Source of the DNA: Magnetospirillum sp. XM-1
Lineage (GTDB): Bacteria > Pseudomonadota > Alphaproteobacteria > Rhodospirillales > Magnetospirillaceae
Length of the DNA stretch: 64,000 bases
Assembly (NCBI RefSeq): GCF_001511835.1
Contig: NZ_LN997848.1
Location: forward strand, 248,001 to 312,000
Direction: 5' to 3'
The notes beneath the pieces are model-generated. The model made no database searches. It was not told the origin of the DNA and saw only the letters and a program-made list of their open reading frames with translations. Of the stretch, positions 18,829 through 28,109 are shown one piece after another (positions within the stretch are counted from its first letter, which is position 1; every line of letters starts with the position of its first letter). The translations under genes and the position numbers were made by a program.

Positions 18829-20850
18829 TTAAGCCCCTCCCGCCGGAGTGCTGGCGGCGCGCCGCGTCACGTCGGCCAGCTTGCCCTTGTCGAGGCGCGC
18901 CACCTTGGCGGCCAGGGCCACCACCGCCGGGCGGTGCGAGATGACCACCAGCGAATTCCTGCCCACCGCCTGATGGATGCCGGCGATGGCGCGCTTTTCC
19001 GAGGCTTCGTCGAGAAAGGCTGTGGGCTCGTCCAGGATGGTCACCGCCGCGCCCCGCAGCAGGGTGCGGGCCAGGGCGATGATCTGGCGCTGGCCCCCCG
19101 ACAGGTTGCGGCCGCCCTCGACCACCTGGAAGTCGAGGCCCATGCCCATGGGCATGACGCCGCCGGCGCCCAGCAGGTTCATCATGCCCACCATCTGTTC
19201 GTCCGAGACCAGCCCGTCGAAGCACAGATTATTGCGCAACGTGCCGGAATAGAGCGGCGGGGTCTGCGGGCACACCGCCATGTGGCGGCGCAGGTCGGCG
19301 GGGTCCACCAGGGCGATGTCGACCCCGTCCAGCAGCACCCGGCCCGAAATGGGGCGAATGACGCCCGACAGCACCTTTTCCAGGGTGGTCTTGCCCGATC
19401 CCGACGGCCCGATCACCGCCATCCGCTCGCCCGCCTCCAGATCCAGGGAGATGGAATCCAGCGCCGGGTTGAAGGCATTGGGATAGCGGGCGGTCACCGC
19501 CTCGACCGCCAGCCCGCCGCGCGCCACCGGCCGGTGGATGAGGGCCGAGCCGGTGGGCCGTTCGGTGGGCCGCCCGGTGACGGTGCGCAGTGCTTCCAGC
19601 GAGGCCACCGCCGACTGGACCTGGGGCACCACCGAGACCATCTGCATGGCCGCGCCGGTAAAGCGGGTGGCCAGCATGGTGGCGGCGAGGATCACGCCGG
19701 CGCTCATGCCGCCGTCCAGCGCCCGCCACGCCCCCAGCCCCACGGCCAGCAGCAGCGCCAGATTCTGGGACAGCATGGAGAGGTTGCCGCGTGCCGCCGA
19801 CAGCGTGCGGATGGCCCGCGCCGTGGCGGCGTAGAGCGCGGTGCCGTGGCGGAACTTGGCCTGGAGATAGGTGGCGGCGCCGACGCGCCGCACCGTCTCG
19901 GGATCGGAGAAGGATTCCTGGGCGGCCTGGGCCCGCTGGGTGGCGGCGCCCGACAATTCCTTGTAGAGCAGCTTCTGGCGGTGGATGGCGAACAAGGTGC
20001 CGCCCGCCACCACGACGTTGAGCGCCAGCACGGCCAGCGCGATCACCGGATCGCACAGGAACAGGCCCACTAAGAACAGCAGCATGAACGGCAGGTCGGC
20101 CAGCAGCGACACCGCCGCCGCCCCCAGCCCGTCGCGGATGGAATCGAAATCCTGCAACAGCCGCATCAGATGGCCGCTTGGCGCCGCCGCCCCCTCGAAG
20201 CGGGTCTCCAGGATGCGGCGGTGCATGTCCATGGCCAGGCGGATGTTGCCCTCGTGCAGGGCGTCCTCGACGAACAGGGCGCGCAGGCGACGGAACACCT
20301 GCTCGAACAGGGCGGCGCCCAGGAACATCAGCACCATGGCGCCCAGCGAGTCGAGCAGGCCGTGGGGCAGCACCCGGTCGTAGACCTGGGCCGAGAAGAT
20401 GGGGGCGGCCAGAGCCAGGACGTTGGCCAGCATGCCGGCCAGCCCGGCGCGCACCACCATGGGCCGCCACGAGGACAGCAGCGCCGGCCACGAGGTGGGC
20501 AGGGCGGCGGCCTCGCGGTCGAGGCGCGGGCGGATGAACAGCATGCGGCTCGGTTGGCCCTCGGCCGGCGCCATCACCAGGGCGCGCGGCTCGCCCGGAC
20601 CCAGCACGACGCAGGGAAACAAATCGGCGCCCAGCCGGGCGGGATTGACCCCGTCCTCCACATGGGCGGCGAAACCATAGCGTCCCAGCGCGGTGACCCA
20701 GGGATTCTGCGCCGCATCGGCACTGGCCATGCGGTAGGAATCCTTCAGCGCCGACGCCGCGACCGCATGACCCAACGAGCGCAGGCAGGCGGAAACGGCC
20801 TTGGCCTTGTCGTCGAGGCCCTCCAGCTCAACCGGTCTGGGGGGCAGCAT
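18829..20850 (-). CDS. Type I secretion ABC transporter (permease-ATPase, LapB-like)
   Basis: A 673-residue exporter. Residues about 1-125 correspond to a C39-like domain but lack the catalytic Cys/His pattern, so this is a non-cleaving recognition domain typical of RTX exporters. Residues about 140-410 form the transmembrane domain, and about 440-673 the ATPase with Walker A GPSGSGKTT, signature LSGGQRQ and Walker B VTILDEPTA. It should export the RTX protein encoded two genes downstream. Its start overlaps the end of the TolC-like gene by 23 bp. It resembles the LapB/TolC-type adhesin exporters more than HlyB. Confidence 0.93.
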   Translation of the reverse strand: MLPPRPVELEGLDDKAKAVSACLRSLGHAVAASALKDSYRMASADAAQNPWVTALGRYGFAAHVEDGVNPARLGADLFPCVVLGPGEPRALVMAPAEGQPSRMLFIRPRLDREAAALPTSWPALLSSWRPMVVRAGLAGMLANVLALAAPIFSAQVYDRVLPHGLLDSLGAMVLMFLGAALFEQVFRRLRALFVEDALHEGNIRLAMDMHRRILETRFEGAAAPSGHLMRLLQDFDSIRDGLGAAAVSLLADLPFMLLFLVGLFLCDPVIALAVLALNVVVAGGTLFAIHRQKLLYKELSGAATQRAQAAQESFSDPETVRRVGAATYLQAKFRHGTALYAATARAIRTLSAARGNLSMLSQNLALLLAVGLGAWRALDGGMSAGVILAATMLATRFTGAAMQMVSVVPQVQSAVASLEALRTVTGRPTERPTGSALIHRPVARGGLAVEAVTARYPNAFNPALDSISLDLEAGERMAVIGPSGSGKTTLEKVLSGVIRPISGRVLLDGVDIALVDPADLRRHMAVCPQTPPLYSGTLRNNLCFDGLVSDEQMVGMMNLLGAGGVMPMGMGLDFQVVEGGRNLSGGQRQIIALARTLLRGAAVTILDEPTAFLDEASEKRAIAGIHQAVGRNSLVVISHRPAVVALAAKVARLDKGKLADVTRRAASTPAGGA

Positions 20851-22303
20851 CGGCGGTGGTTTCCGGCGGCGGGGAATCGGTGAAGGTCTCGGACGGCGGC
20901 ACGTGGTCGATGCCCTGGGCCGCCTTGAGACGGGCCTTGGCCCCTTGCAGGTCGGAATAGAGGATGAAGCGCCTGAGCGTCGACAGCATGGCCGAGGCTT
21001 CCGCCTTGATCTCTTCCATGGCGCTGCCGGCGCCCGCCTGCTTGGACTTGGCGGCCAGCCCGGTGATGCGGCGGTCGATGGCGGCCATCTGCTCGGTCAG
21101 GCGGTATTCCTTGAGCGCGTGGCGGACCTGGATGTCGGCCACATGCACCTGGGTCAGCACCGCCATGCCCATGGCCAGGCGCCGGGCCCGGGTGGTCTCG
21201 GCGGTGTTCTGGGCGTTGCCGATGCGCTTGGGCGCGGTCAGGATGTCCACCAGATTCCACGCCACATGGGTGCCGGCGTCGACCCAGGCGTTGTACTTGA
21301 TGAAGGAATTGGAATCGTAGTGGCCGCCCATGAACGGGCCGATGCCCGGCAGGGTCTTCAACAGCTCGGTGCGGATGTCGTTACGGTCGATGCGGAACTG
21401 CACTTCCTCGGTCTTCAACTCCGGCCGGTTGGCCAGCGCGACGGCCTCCATTGCCTCGACGCTCGTCTCCGGGTCCTCGACGGAGAGGAAGGAATCGTCC
21501 TTCAGCTCGGCCAGATCGAAGGCGTTGGCCGACGGCACCCCCATATGCCCGGCCAGATCGGCCTTGGCGGTGGAGGTCTGGCGCTGCAGCTCGGCGATCT
21601 GGCGCATGGTGTCGACGATGGCCCGCTGATGCCCCAGCATCTGCATGGGGTCGCCCACCTTGGTGCGCTCGGCGGTCTCGGCGTCCTCCACCGACTTGAC
21701 CAGGCGGGCTTCCAGCGACTTGTACTTGCGGTTGGCGTAATCGTTGATCACCGCCTTCCAATAGGCGGCCTGGACGTCCTGGATCAGCAGGTGCTGGGCG
21801 CGGCGGCGCTTTTCCGCCGCCAGGACCATCTTGTCCTCCTCCTGGTCGGCGCGCACCATGGCGATGCCGAAATCCACCAGATTCCACGATGCGGTCAGGT
21901 CGCCGGTGCGGCTGACCTTGTCCTCGCCGGTGCTGTAATCGGTGCTGATGGCGCCGGTGCCCACATCCTTCGAGGTGGTCAGCTTCCTGGGATTGCGCTT
22001 GGACCAGTTTCCCTTGGCCGCCAGCTCGGGCAGCATGGCGAACAGCGACAGGTCGGCCTTGCCGGCGGCCAGCACCTCCTCCATCACCTTGACCCGGGCG
22101 TCCAGATTGTGGGCCACCGCCAGGGCGACGGCGTCTTCCAGGGTCAGGGGACGCTTCAGCACCTCCTGGGGCAAAGACTCGGCATGGCGGTTGATATCCT
22201 GGCGTATCTCGGCCAGGTCCTCGGGCATGGCGGAACAGGCGGACAGCAAGGCCGCCGCGCTCACCCCCAGAACCGCATGACGAAACACCGTACGGCCGGA
22301 CAA
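20828..22303 (-). CDS. TolC-family outer-membrane channel protein, predicted lipoprotein
   Basis: First gene of the type I secretion operon; 491 residues from the start chosen here. The signal sequence ends in LLSAC, a lipobox. The mature part contains two TolC-type helical repeats (start LTLEDAVALAVAHNLD) with periodic Ala/Gln-rich helices and the second-repeat motif EAVALANRPEL. It would form the outer-membrane exit duct for the RTX protein. Start choice: TTG 22303 has AAGGGGGGC upstream and yields a compact 23-residue lipoprotein signal; ATG 22342 or 22375 are alternatives without a visible ribosome binding site. C-terminal about 25 residues are Pro/Thr/Glu-rich. Confidence 0.85.
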   Translation of the reverse strand: MSGRTVFRHAVLGVSAAALLSACSAMPEDLAEIRQDINRHAESLPQEVLKRPLTLEDAVALAVAHNLDARVKVMEEVLAAGKADLSLFAMLPELAAKGNWSKRNPRKLTTSKDVGTGAISTDYSTGEDKVSRTGDLTASWNLVDFGIAMVRADQEEDKMVLAAEKRRRAQHLLIQDVQAAYWKAVINDYANRKYKSLEARLVKSVEDAETAERTKVGDPMQMLGHQRAIVDTMRQIAELQRQTSTAKADLAGHMGVPSANAFDLAELKDDSFLSVEDPETSVEAMEAVALANRPELKTEEVQFRIDRNDIRTELLKTLPGIGPFMGGHYDSNSFIKYNAWVDAGTHVAWNLVDILTAPKRIGNAQNTAETTRARRLAMGMAVLTQVHVADIQVRHALKEYRLTEQMAAIDRRITGLAAKSKQAGAGSAMEEIKAEASAMLSTLRRFILYSDLQGAKARLKAAQGIDHVPPSETFTDSPPPETTADAAPQTG

Positions 22304-22542
22304 AACGCCCCCCTTCTGTATCAAGGCGCACGAATTCAACATATTACTATCGCCGACAGAATCTAAAGTTTCCATGAAGGAAGGGACGCCATCCCTATGT
22401 AATACCTCCATCTATAGGTTTCGCAGGACAGGGCTGCTTGCCGGGCGGAACCATATTCTTGGCGAAAGCGCCACGAATCGTGATATCTCACCGCGTCGCT
22501 TGCCGCCCCAGGCGGAAAGCCCCGGAGCCGAGGCTCCCTCTT
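22304..22542. promoter_or_regulatory. Divergent intergenic region between the type I secretion operon and the helicase gene
   Basis: About 240 bp that must carry promoters for both directions. It is clearly richer in A/T around 22330-22440 than its surroundings. I see no repeat, RNA gene or confident promoter hexamers. GAGG followed by CTCC precedes the helicase start. Confidence 0.4.
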
Positions 22543-24327
22543 ATGTCTGACGAAAGCACCCCCCTCTCCATGGATTTCTTTCCCGCGGGCCATCCGCTGC
22601 TCAAGGCGCTGACCGAGCGCGACTACACCGACCCCACCGCCGTCCAGGAAGCCGTCCTGGAGCCCGGCGCCATGGGACGCGACCTGCTGGTCTCCGCCCA
22701 GACCGGATCGGGCAAGACCGTGGCCTACGGCCTGGCCATCGCCGACACCTTGCTGGGCGAATCGTTCGTGCTGGACCGGGCGGCCGAGCCGCTGGCCCTG
22801 ATCGTCGCCCCCACCCGCGAGCTGGCGCTGCAGGTCCACCGCGAGCTGTCGTGGCTGTACGAACATGCCGGCGCCCGCGTCGTCTCCTGCGTCGGCGGCA
22901 TGGACCCGCGCGCCGAGCAGCGCATGCTGAGCCACGGCGCCCACATCGTGGTGGGCACACCCGGCCGCCTGCGCGACCATCTGGAGCGCGGCGCGCTCAG
23001 CGTCGGCAGCCTGAAGGCGGTGGTGCTGGACGAGGCCGACGAGATGCTGGACCTGGGCTTCCGCGAGGACCTGGAGTTCATCCTGGAGGCCACGCCCCAG
23101 GAACGCCGGACCCTCCTGTTCTCGGCCACCCTGCCCCACGGCATCGTCGCCCTGGCGAAGCGCTACCAGCGCAACGCCTGGCGCATCGCCGTCTCGGCCG
23201 GCACCCAGGGTCACGCCGACATCGAATACCGCGCCGTACGCGTGGCGCCGAACGAGATCGAGCACGCGGTAGTCAACCTGCTGCGCTATTTCGAATCGCC
23301 CACCGCCATGGTGTTCTGCAACACGCGCGATTCCGTGCGCCATCTCCAGGCCATCCTGCTGGAGCGCGGCTTCGCCGCCGTGGCGCTGTCGGGCGAGCTG
23401 GGCCAGAACGAACGCAACAACGCGCTGCAAGCCCTTCGAGATGGAAGGGCCCGGGTCTGCGTCGCCACCGACGTGGCGGCGCGCGGCATCGACCTGCCCA
23501 ATCTGGGCCTGGTGATTCACGCCGAACTGCCCCAGAACGCCCAGACGCTGCAGCACCGCTCGGGCCGCACGGGCCGCGCCGGCAAGAAGGGCGTCAGCGT
23601 CCTGCTGGTGCTGCTGTCGCGGCGGCGCAAGGCCGACATGCTGCTGCAGACCGCCGGCGTCCAGGCCATCTGGAGCGGCGCGCCGTCCCCTGAGGACATC
23701 CACCGCCTCGACCAGGAACGCCTGCTGGCCAGCCCCCTGCTGGCCGAGGAGAATTCCGAGGACGATCTGGAGATGGCCCGCGCCCTGCTGGCCGGGCGCT
23801 CGGCCGAGGACATCGCCTGCGCCCTGGTCCGCCTGTACCGCTCGCACCTGCCCGCCGCGGAAGAAGTGTTCGATCCCGGCCCCGGCTCGCCCACTCGCGA
23901 ACCCCGTGAGCACCGCGAGCGCGAGCCCCGCCCGCCGCGCGAGGGCAAGGGCCCCGGCCTGCCCGGCGGCTCGGTGTGGTTCCGCATGAATATCGGCCGC
24001 CAGAAGAACGCCGATCCGCGCTGGCTGATCCCCATGATCTGCCGCCAGGGCAAGGTCACCAAGGCCGAGATCGGCGCCATCCGCATCTTCGAGCGCGAGA
24101 CCCGCTTCGAGATCGACGCCGCCCACGCCGACCGCTTCGCCGTCGCGCTGCGCCAGATCGAAAAGGCCGAGGTGCGCATCGAGCGCCTGGCCGAGCACGC
24201 CGCGGCCCCGCCCGCCGAGCCCGCCGCCCCCGGGCCCGACAAGGCCAAGATCAAGCACAAGGGCCAGAAGCCCAAGGCTCCCTGGAAGGACAAGAAGCCG
24301 CACCGCAAGGGGCCCAAGCCCTCCTAA
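22543..24327 (+). CDS. DEAD-box ATP-dependent RNA helicase with DbpA-type RNA-binding domain
   Basis: A 594-residue helicase with the motifs in order: Q motif region PTAVQEAV, Walker A AQTGSGKT, PTRELA, GG, TPGRL, DEAD (VLDEADEML), SAT, then the second RecA domain with ARGID and HRSGRTGR. A charged linker leads to a DbpA/CsdA-type RNA-binding fold (about 475-565, starting VWFRMNIGRQKNADPRWL) and a Lys-rich tail. This layout suggests ribosome assembly or cold-adaptation RNA remodelling, as in DeaD/DbpA. It is monocistronic on present evidence; ffh follows after 135 bp with its own promoter candidate. Start ATG 22543 excludes 35 upstream residues without homology. Confidence 0.93.
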   Translation: MSDESTPLSMDFFPAGHPLLKALTERDYTDPTAVQEAVLEPGAMGRDLLVSAQTGSGKTVAYGLAIADTLLGESFVLDRAAEPLALIVAPTRELALQVHRELSWLYEHAGARVVSCVGGMDPRAEQRMLSHGAHIVVGTPGRLRDHLERGALSVGSLKAVVLDEADEMLDLGFREDLEFILEATPQERRTLLFSATLPHGIVALAKRYQRNAWRIAVSAGTQGHADIEYRAVRVAPNEIEHAVVNLLRYFESPTAMVFCNTRDSVRHLQAILLERGFAAVALSGELGQNERNNALQALRDGRARVCVATDVAARGIDLPNLGLVIHAELPQNAQTLQHRSGRTGRAGKKGVSVLLVLLSRRRKADMLLQTAGVQAIWSGAPSPEDIHRLDQERLLASPLLAEENSEDDLEMARALLAGRSAEDIACALVRLYRSHLPAAEEVFDPGPGSPTREPREHREREPRPPREGKGPGLPGGSVWFRMNIGRQKNADPRWLIPMICRQGKVTKAEIGAIRIFERETRFEIDAAHADRFAVALRQIEKAEVRIERLAEHAAAPPAEPAAPGPDKAKIKHKGQKPKAPWKDKKPHRKGPKPS

Positions 24328-24338
24328 CGCACATTGTG

Positions 24339-24367
24339 TTGACTCTGGAGACGGGTCGGACTAAAAC
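24339..24367 (+). promoter_or_regulatory. Candidate sigma-70 promoter for the ffh operon
   Basis: TTGACT (24339-24344) and TAAAAC (24362-24367) are separated by exactly 17 bp, about 95 bp before ffh. The same TTGACTCTG start recurs in the candidate promoter before rplU. Confidence 0.6.
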
Positions 24368-24462
24368 CCCACCCTCTTCAGATTTCTGGAGACCCCGCCT
24401 CCGAGGAGGCCCGCTGGTCCGCGAGTTTCGCGCACCGGCGTGTAATTGTTTATGGACGGATC

Positions 24463-25827
24463 ATGTTCGAGAGCTTGAGCTCAAGACTGGGTAAGGTGTT
24501 CGAGAAGCTGACGGGCCGTGGCGCCCTGTCGGAAGCCGATGTCACCGAGGCCCTGCGCGAGGTTCGCGTCGCCCTGCTCGAGGCCGACGTGGCGCTTTCC
24601 GTGGTCAAGGAATTCATCGGCCGGGTGAAGGCCCGCGCCGTGGGCGCCGAGGTGATCAAGTCGGTCACTCCGGGCCAGATGGTGGTCAAGATCGTCCATG
24701 ACGAACTGATCGCCACGCTGGGCACCAAGGGCAACGAGCTGAGCCTGTCGGCCGTGCCCCCCGTGGTCATCCTGATGGTCGGTCTCCAAGGTTCGGGCAA
24801 GACCACCACCTCGGCCAAGATCGCGCTGAAGCTCAAGAAGGAGAAGAAGAAGGTTCTTCTCGCTTCGCTCGACGTCTACCGCCCGGCCGCCCAGCAGCAG
24901 CTGCAGATTCTGGCCGGTCAGGCCGAAGTGGGCTCGCTGCCCATCGTCATGGGCGAGATGCCCGTCGCCATCTCCAAGCGGGCGCTCGACGTGGGCCGCA
25001 AGGAAGGCTACGACGTCGTCATCCTCGACACCGCCGGCCGCCTGCACATCGACCAGGAGCTGATGGCCGAGGTCGCCGCCGTGCGCGACGCCACCAAGCC
25101 CACCGAGACCCTGCTGGTCACCGACGCCATGACCGGCCAGGACGCCGTGACCCTGGCGCGCGAGTTCAACGAGAAGGTCGGCGTCACCGGCATCGTTCTT
25201 ACCCGTATCGACGGCGACGCCCGTGGCGGCGCCGCGCTGTCCATGCGCGCCATCACCGGGCGCCCCATCAAGTTCCTGGGCGCCGGCGAAAAGCTCGACG
25301 CGCTGGAAGTCTTCCACCCGGACCGTATCGCCGGGCGCATTCTCGGCATGGGCGACGTGGTCGGCCTGGTCGAGAAGGCCATGGAGACCCTGGACCAGGA
25401 AGAAGCCGAACGCCTTGCCAAGCGCATGGAGAAGGGCAAGTTCGACCTGGACGACATGCGCAAGCAATTCGCCCAGGTGCGCAAGATGGGCGACCTGAAG
25501 GGCATCCTGGGCATGCTGCCCGGCATCGGCAAGATGGCCGGCGCGCTGAAGGACGCCAATATCGACAACAAGATGGTCGCCCGCCAGGAAGCGATCATCT
25601 CGTCCATGACCAAGGCCGAGCGCAAGAACCCCGACCTGATCAAGGCGTCGCGCAAGAAGCGCATCGCCACGGGCGCCGGGGTCGAGGTCCAGGACGTCAA
25701 CAAGCTGCTCAAGCAGTATCAGCAGATGGCCGACATGATGAAGAAGGTCGGCAAGCTGGGTCAGAAGGGGTTGATGCGGCACGGCATCGGCGGCCTTTTG
25801 CCCCCGGGTATGAAGTTCGGGCGGTAG
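24463..25827 (+). CDS. ffh: Signal recognition particle protein Ffh
   Basis: A 454-residue SRP54 GTPase. The N domain has the ALLEADVAL motif, the G domain has P loop GLQGSGKTT (about 106-114), then DVYRPAA, DTAGR and TRIDGDARGG, and the C-terminal M domain has the methionine-rich helices (ending MKFGR) that bind 4.5S RNA and signal sequences. It targets membrane proteins co-translationally. It heads a run ffh-rpsP-rimM-trmD-rplS, the classical order with a 45-bp gap to rpsP. Confidence 0.98.
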   Translation: MFESLSSRLGKVFEKLTGRGALSEADVTEALREVRVALLEADVALSVVKEFIGRVKARAVGAEVIKSVTPGQMVVKIVHDELIATLGTKGNELSLSAVPPVVILMVGLQGSGKTTTSAKIALKLKKEKKKVLLASLDVYRPAAQQQLQILAGQAEVGSLPIVMGEMPVAISKRALDVGRKEGYDVVILDTAGRLHIDQELMAEVAAVRDATKPTETLLVTDAMTGQDAVTLAREFNEKVGVTGIVLTRIDGDARGGAALSMRAITGRPIKFLGAGEKLDALEVFHPDRIAGRILGMGDVVGLVEKAMETLDQEEAERLAKRMEKGKFDLDDMRKQFAQVRKMGDLKGILGMLPGIGKMAGALKDANIDNKMVARQEAIISSMTKAERKNPDLIKASRKKRIATGAGVEVQDVNKLLKQYQQMADMMKKVGKLGQKGLMRHGIGGLLPPGMKFGR

Positions 25828-25872
25828 ATCCGCCCAGAGGTAATTCGGTTTCGAACAGAGGAAGACCTAAGA

Positions 25873-26238
25873 ATGGCTCTGAAGATTCGTCTCTCCCGCG
25901 GCGGCGCCAAGAAGCGTCCGTTCTACAAGATCGTCGTCGCCGACGCCCGCGCGCCGCGCGACGGCCGCTTCATCGAGAAGGTGGGCACCTACAACCCCAT
26001 GCTGCCGAACGACAACGGCCAGCGCTGGATCCTCGACGAGGAGCGCGTGAAGCATTGGCTGTCCGTCGGCGCCCAGCCGACCGACCGTCTGGTCCGCTTC
26101 TTCGCCGACAAGGGCCTGGTCGCCAAGCCGACCCGCCCCGAGCAGACCAAGCAGCCCCAGCCCAAGGCCAAGGCCCAGCAGCGCGCCAAGGACGAGGCCG
26201 ACCGCGCCGCCGCCGCCGCCGCCGAAGCGGGCGAGTAA
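25873..26238 (+). CDS. rpsP: 30S ribosomal protein S16
   Basis: A 121-residue protein starting [24 protein letters not shown], the S16 signature. The core is about 80 residues, and the C-terminal 40 residues form an Ala/Lys/Gln-rich extension common in alphaproteobacteria. It is an assembly protein of the small subunit body. A GAGGAAGA ribosome binding site precedes the ATG. Confidence 0.98.
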   Translation: MALKIRLSRGGAKKRPFYKIVVADARAPRDGRFIEKVGTYNPMLPNDNGQRWILDEERVKHWLSVGAQPTDRLVRFFADKGLVAKPTRPEQTKQPQPKAKAQQRAKDEADRAAAAAAEAGE

Positions 26239-26244
26239 TCACCC

Positions 26245-26775
26245 ATGGGACCTCGTGTCCGCGTCGGCGTGATCGCTGGCGTCCATGGGGTCCGGGGCGC
26301 CGTCCGCATCAAGAGCTTCACCGAGGAGCCGGCCGATATCGGCTACTACTCACCGGTGGAGAACGAGGCGGGCAGCGTCAAGTACCGGCTGAAGGTGAAC
26401 GGCGAGGTCAAGGGCCTCGTCATCGCCACGCTGGAGGGTGTTACGGACCGTAACGCCGCCGAGGCGCTCAAGGGCACCGAGTTGTGGGTGTCGCGCGAGC
26501 GTCTGCCGAAGTCGGGCGAGGACGAGTTCCTCTATTCCGATCTGATCGGGCTGGTGGCGGAAACGGTGGACGGCAAGAGATTGGGCACCGTTCGCGCGGT
26601 GGCCGATTACGGGGCCGGCGACGTGCTGGACATCAGACTGGAGCCGAAAGGCGACATGATGGTGCCCTTCACCAAGGCCTCGGTGCCGGACGTGGATGTG
26701 CCGGGCGGCAGGCTGGTGGTGGTTCCGCCGGTCTATGCGCCCGACGAGAAAGAGGATCGGGACGGTGGAGAGTAA
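26245..26775 (+). CDS. rimM: 16S rRNA processing protein RimM
   Basis: A 176-residue protein with the N-terminal RimM barrel ([21 protein letters not shown]) and a C-terminal PRC barrel ([14 protein letters not shown] to DMMVPF). RimM binds S19 and assists 30S head maturation. It starts 6 bp after rpsP, and its end overlaps trmD by 11 bp. Confidence 0.96.
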   Translation: MGPRVRVGVIAGVHGVRGAVRIKSFTEEPADIGYYSPVENEAGSVKYRLKVNGEVKGLVIATLEGVTDRNAAEALKGTELWVSRERLPKSGEDEFLYSDLIGLVAETVDGKRLGTVRAVADYGAGDVLDIRLEPKGDMMVPFTKASVPDVDVPGGRLVVVPPVYAPDEKEDRDGGE

Positions 26776-27481
26776 GGCGCCCTGGCGGGCTTTGATACTC
26801 ACCATCTTCCCCGAGATGTTTCCGGGGCCTCTCGGCCTGTCTTTGGCAGGTCGGGCGCTGGAGGAGGGCAAGTGGGCTCTCGACACGGTGGATATCCGGG
26901 GCTTCGCCACGGACAAGCACCGGTCGGTGGACGACTCGCCCTTCGGCGGCGGAGCCGGAATGGTGATGCGTCCCGACGTGCTGGACGCCGCCATCAAGGG
27001 CGCGCAAGCGCCGGGGCCGCTGGTGTACATGACGCCGCGCGGCCGGCTTTTGAACCAGGAGCTGGTTCGCGAGCTGGCGGCGGGGCCGGGTGTGAGGGTT
27101 CTGTGCGGGCGTTTCGAAGGGGTTGACCAGCGGTTGCTGGAAGCCCACGGGGCGCTCGAGGTCAGTGCCGGCGACTTCGTCCTTTCGGGCGGCGAGCCGG
27201 CGGCGCTGCTGATGTTGGACGCCATCGTCCGCCTGCTTCCCGGCGTGATCGGGAAGGAGGAATCGCTGGTGGAAGAGAGCTTCGAATGGGGATTGCTGGA
27301 ATATCCCCATTATACCCGCCCCCAGGTCTGGGACGGGCGAACGGTGCCGGAGGTTCTGCTTTCCGGTCACCACGAAAAGATACGCGCCTGGCGGAAGCGT
27401 CAGGCAGAGGACATAACCCGGCAGCGCCGGCCCGATCTGTGGGATCGGTACGTCGCGGCCAAGAACGTGAGTGAGGGTTGA
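26765..27481 (+). CDS. trmD: tRNA (guanine-37-N1)-methyltransferase TrmD
   Basis: A 238-residue SPOUT-knot enzyme that methylates G37 next to the anticodon and prevents frameshifting. Family blocks: [38 protein letters not shown], and the SAM-binding knot [15 protein letters not shown] start at GTG 26765, which gives the family N terminus and overlaps rimM; upstream in-frame residues belong to a rimM shadow. Confidence 0.96.
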   Translation: MESKAPWRALILTIFPEMFPGPLGLSLAGRALEEGKWALDTVDIRGFATDKHRSVDDSPFGGGAGMVMRPDVLDAAIKGAQAPGPLVYMTPRGRLLNQELVRELAAGPGVRVLCGRFEGVDQRLLEAHGALEVSAGDFVLSGGEPAALLMLDAIVRLLPGVIGKEESLVEESFEWGLLEYPHYTRPQVWDGRTVPEVLLSGHHEKIRAWRKRQAEDITRQRRPDLWDRYVAAKNVSEG

Positions 27482-27484
27482 GCC

Positions 27485-27922
27485 ATGGTTAACATCATTG
27501 AGCAGCTCGAGAAGGAGCAGATCGAGAAGCTGACCGCCGCCCGCGGCGTCCCCAGCTTCGCTCCGGGCGACACGCTGAAGGTCAACGTCAAGGTGATCGA
27601 AGGCAATCGCGAGCGCGTGCAGGCCTATGAGGGCGTGTGCATCGCCCGCAAGAACGACGGCGTGAATTCGTCCTTCGTGGTCCGCAAGATCTCCTACGGC
27701 GAAGGCGTCGAGCGTATCTTCCCGCTGTACTCGCCCAACATCGCCTCCATCGAGGTGGTGCGCCGCGGCGACGTGCGTCGGGCCAAGCTGTACTACCTGC
27801 GCGACCGTCGCGGCAAGTCGGCCCGTATCGCCGAGCAGACCACCGGCCATTCCGGCAAGGTCTCCGCCGCCGAGCGCGCCGAAGCCGCCGCCGCCAAGGC
27901 CGCCAAGGCCAAGGAAGAGTAG
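27485..27922 (+). CDS. rplS: 50S ribosomal protein L19
   Basis: A 145-residue protein with the L19 core ([52 protein letters not shown]) and an Ala/Lys-rich tail. L19 sits at the subunit interface. It follows trmD by 3 bp and ends the operon. Confidence 0.98.
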   Translation: MVNIIEQLEKEQIEKLTAARGVPSFAPGDTLKVNVKVIEGNRERVQAYEGVCIARKNDGVNSSFVVRKISYGEGVERIFPLYSPNIASIEVVRRGDVRRAKLYYLRDRRGKSARIAEQTTGHSGKVSAAERAEAAAAKAAKAKEE

Positions 27923-27975
27923 TCTCTTCCTTCTCGCTTTCCGGCTTTACGCTCCTCAGGCACTCCGGTCCCGTT

Positions 27976-27998
27976 CCGGTCCTTGTTTTCAGGACCGG
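27976..27998 (+). terminator. Hairpin between rplS and leuC
   Basis: CCGGTCCT and AGGACCGG form a perfect 8-bp stem around a 7-nt T-rich loop, 53 bp after rplS. No T-run follows, so it is either a weak terminator of the ribosomal operon or a leader structure of leuC. Confidence 0.45.
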
Positions 27999-28109
27999 GG
28001 CGGGGCCGGACGCCGAGGGGAAGTGACCGAGTGGTGCGGCCTCTTGTCGGGGGGCGTTCGCGTCCCGAGATATCAGGCCGCTGTCCGCTGCCAATTCTAG
28101 GGATTCGAC

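Noticed and set aside
27923..28109. Leucine leader peptide/attenuator before leuC
   Set aside because: A hairpin exists, but no short open frame with a run of leucine codons and no T-run were found.
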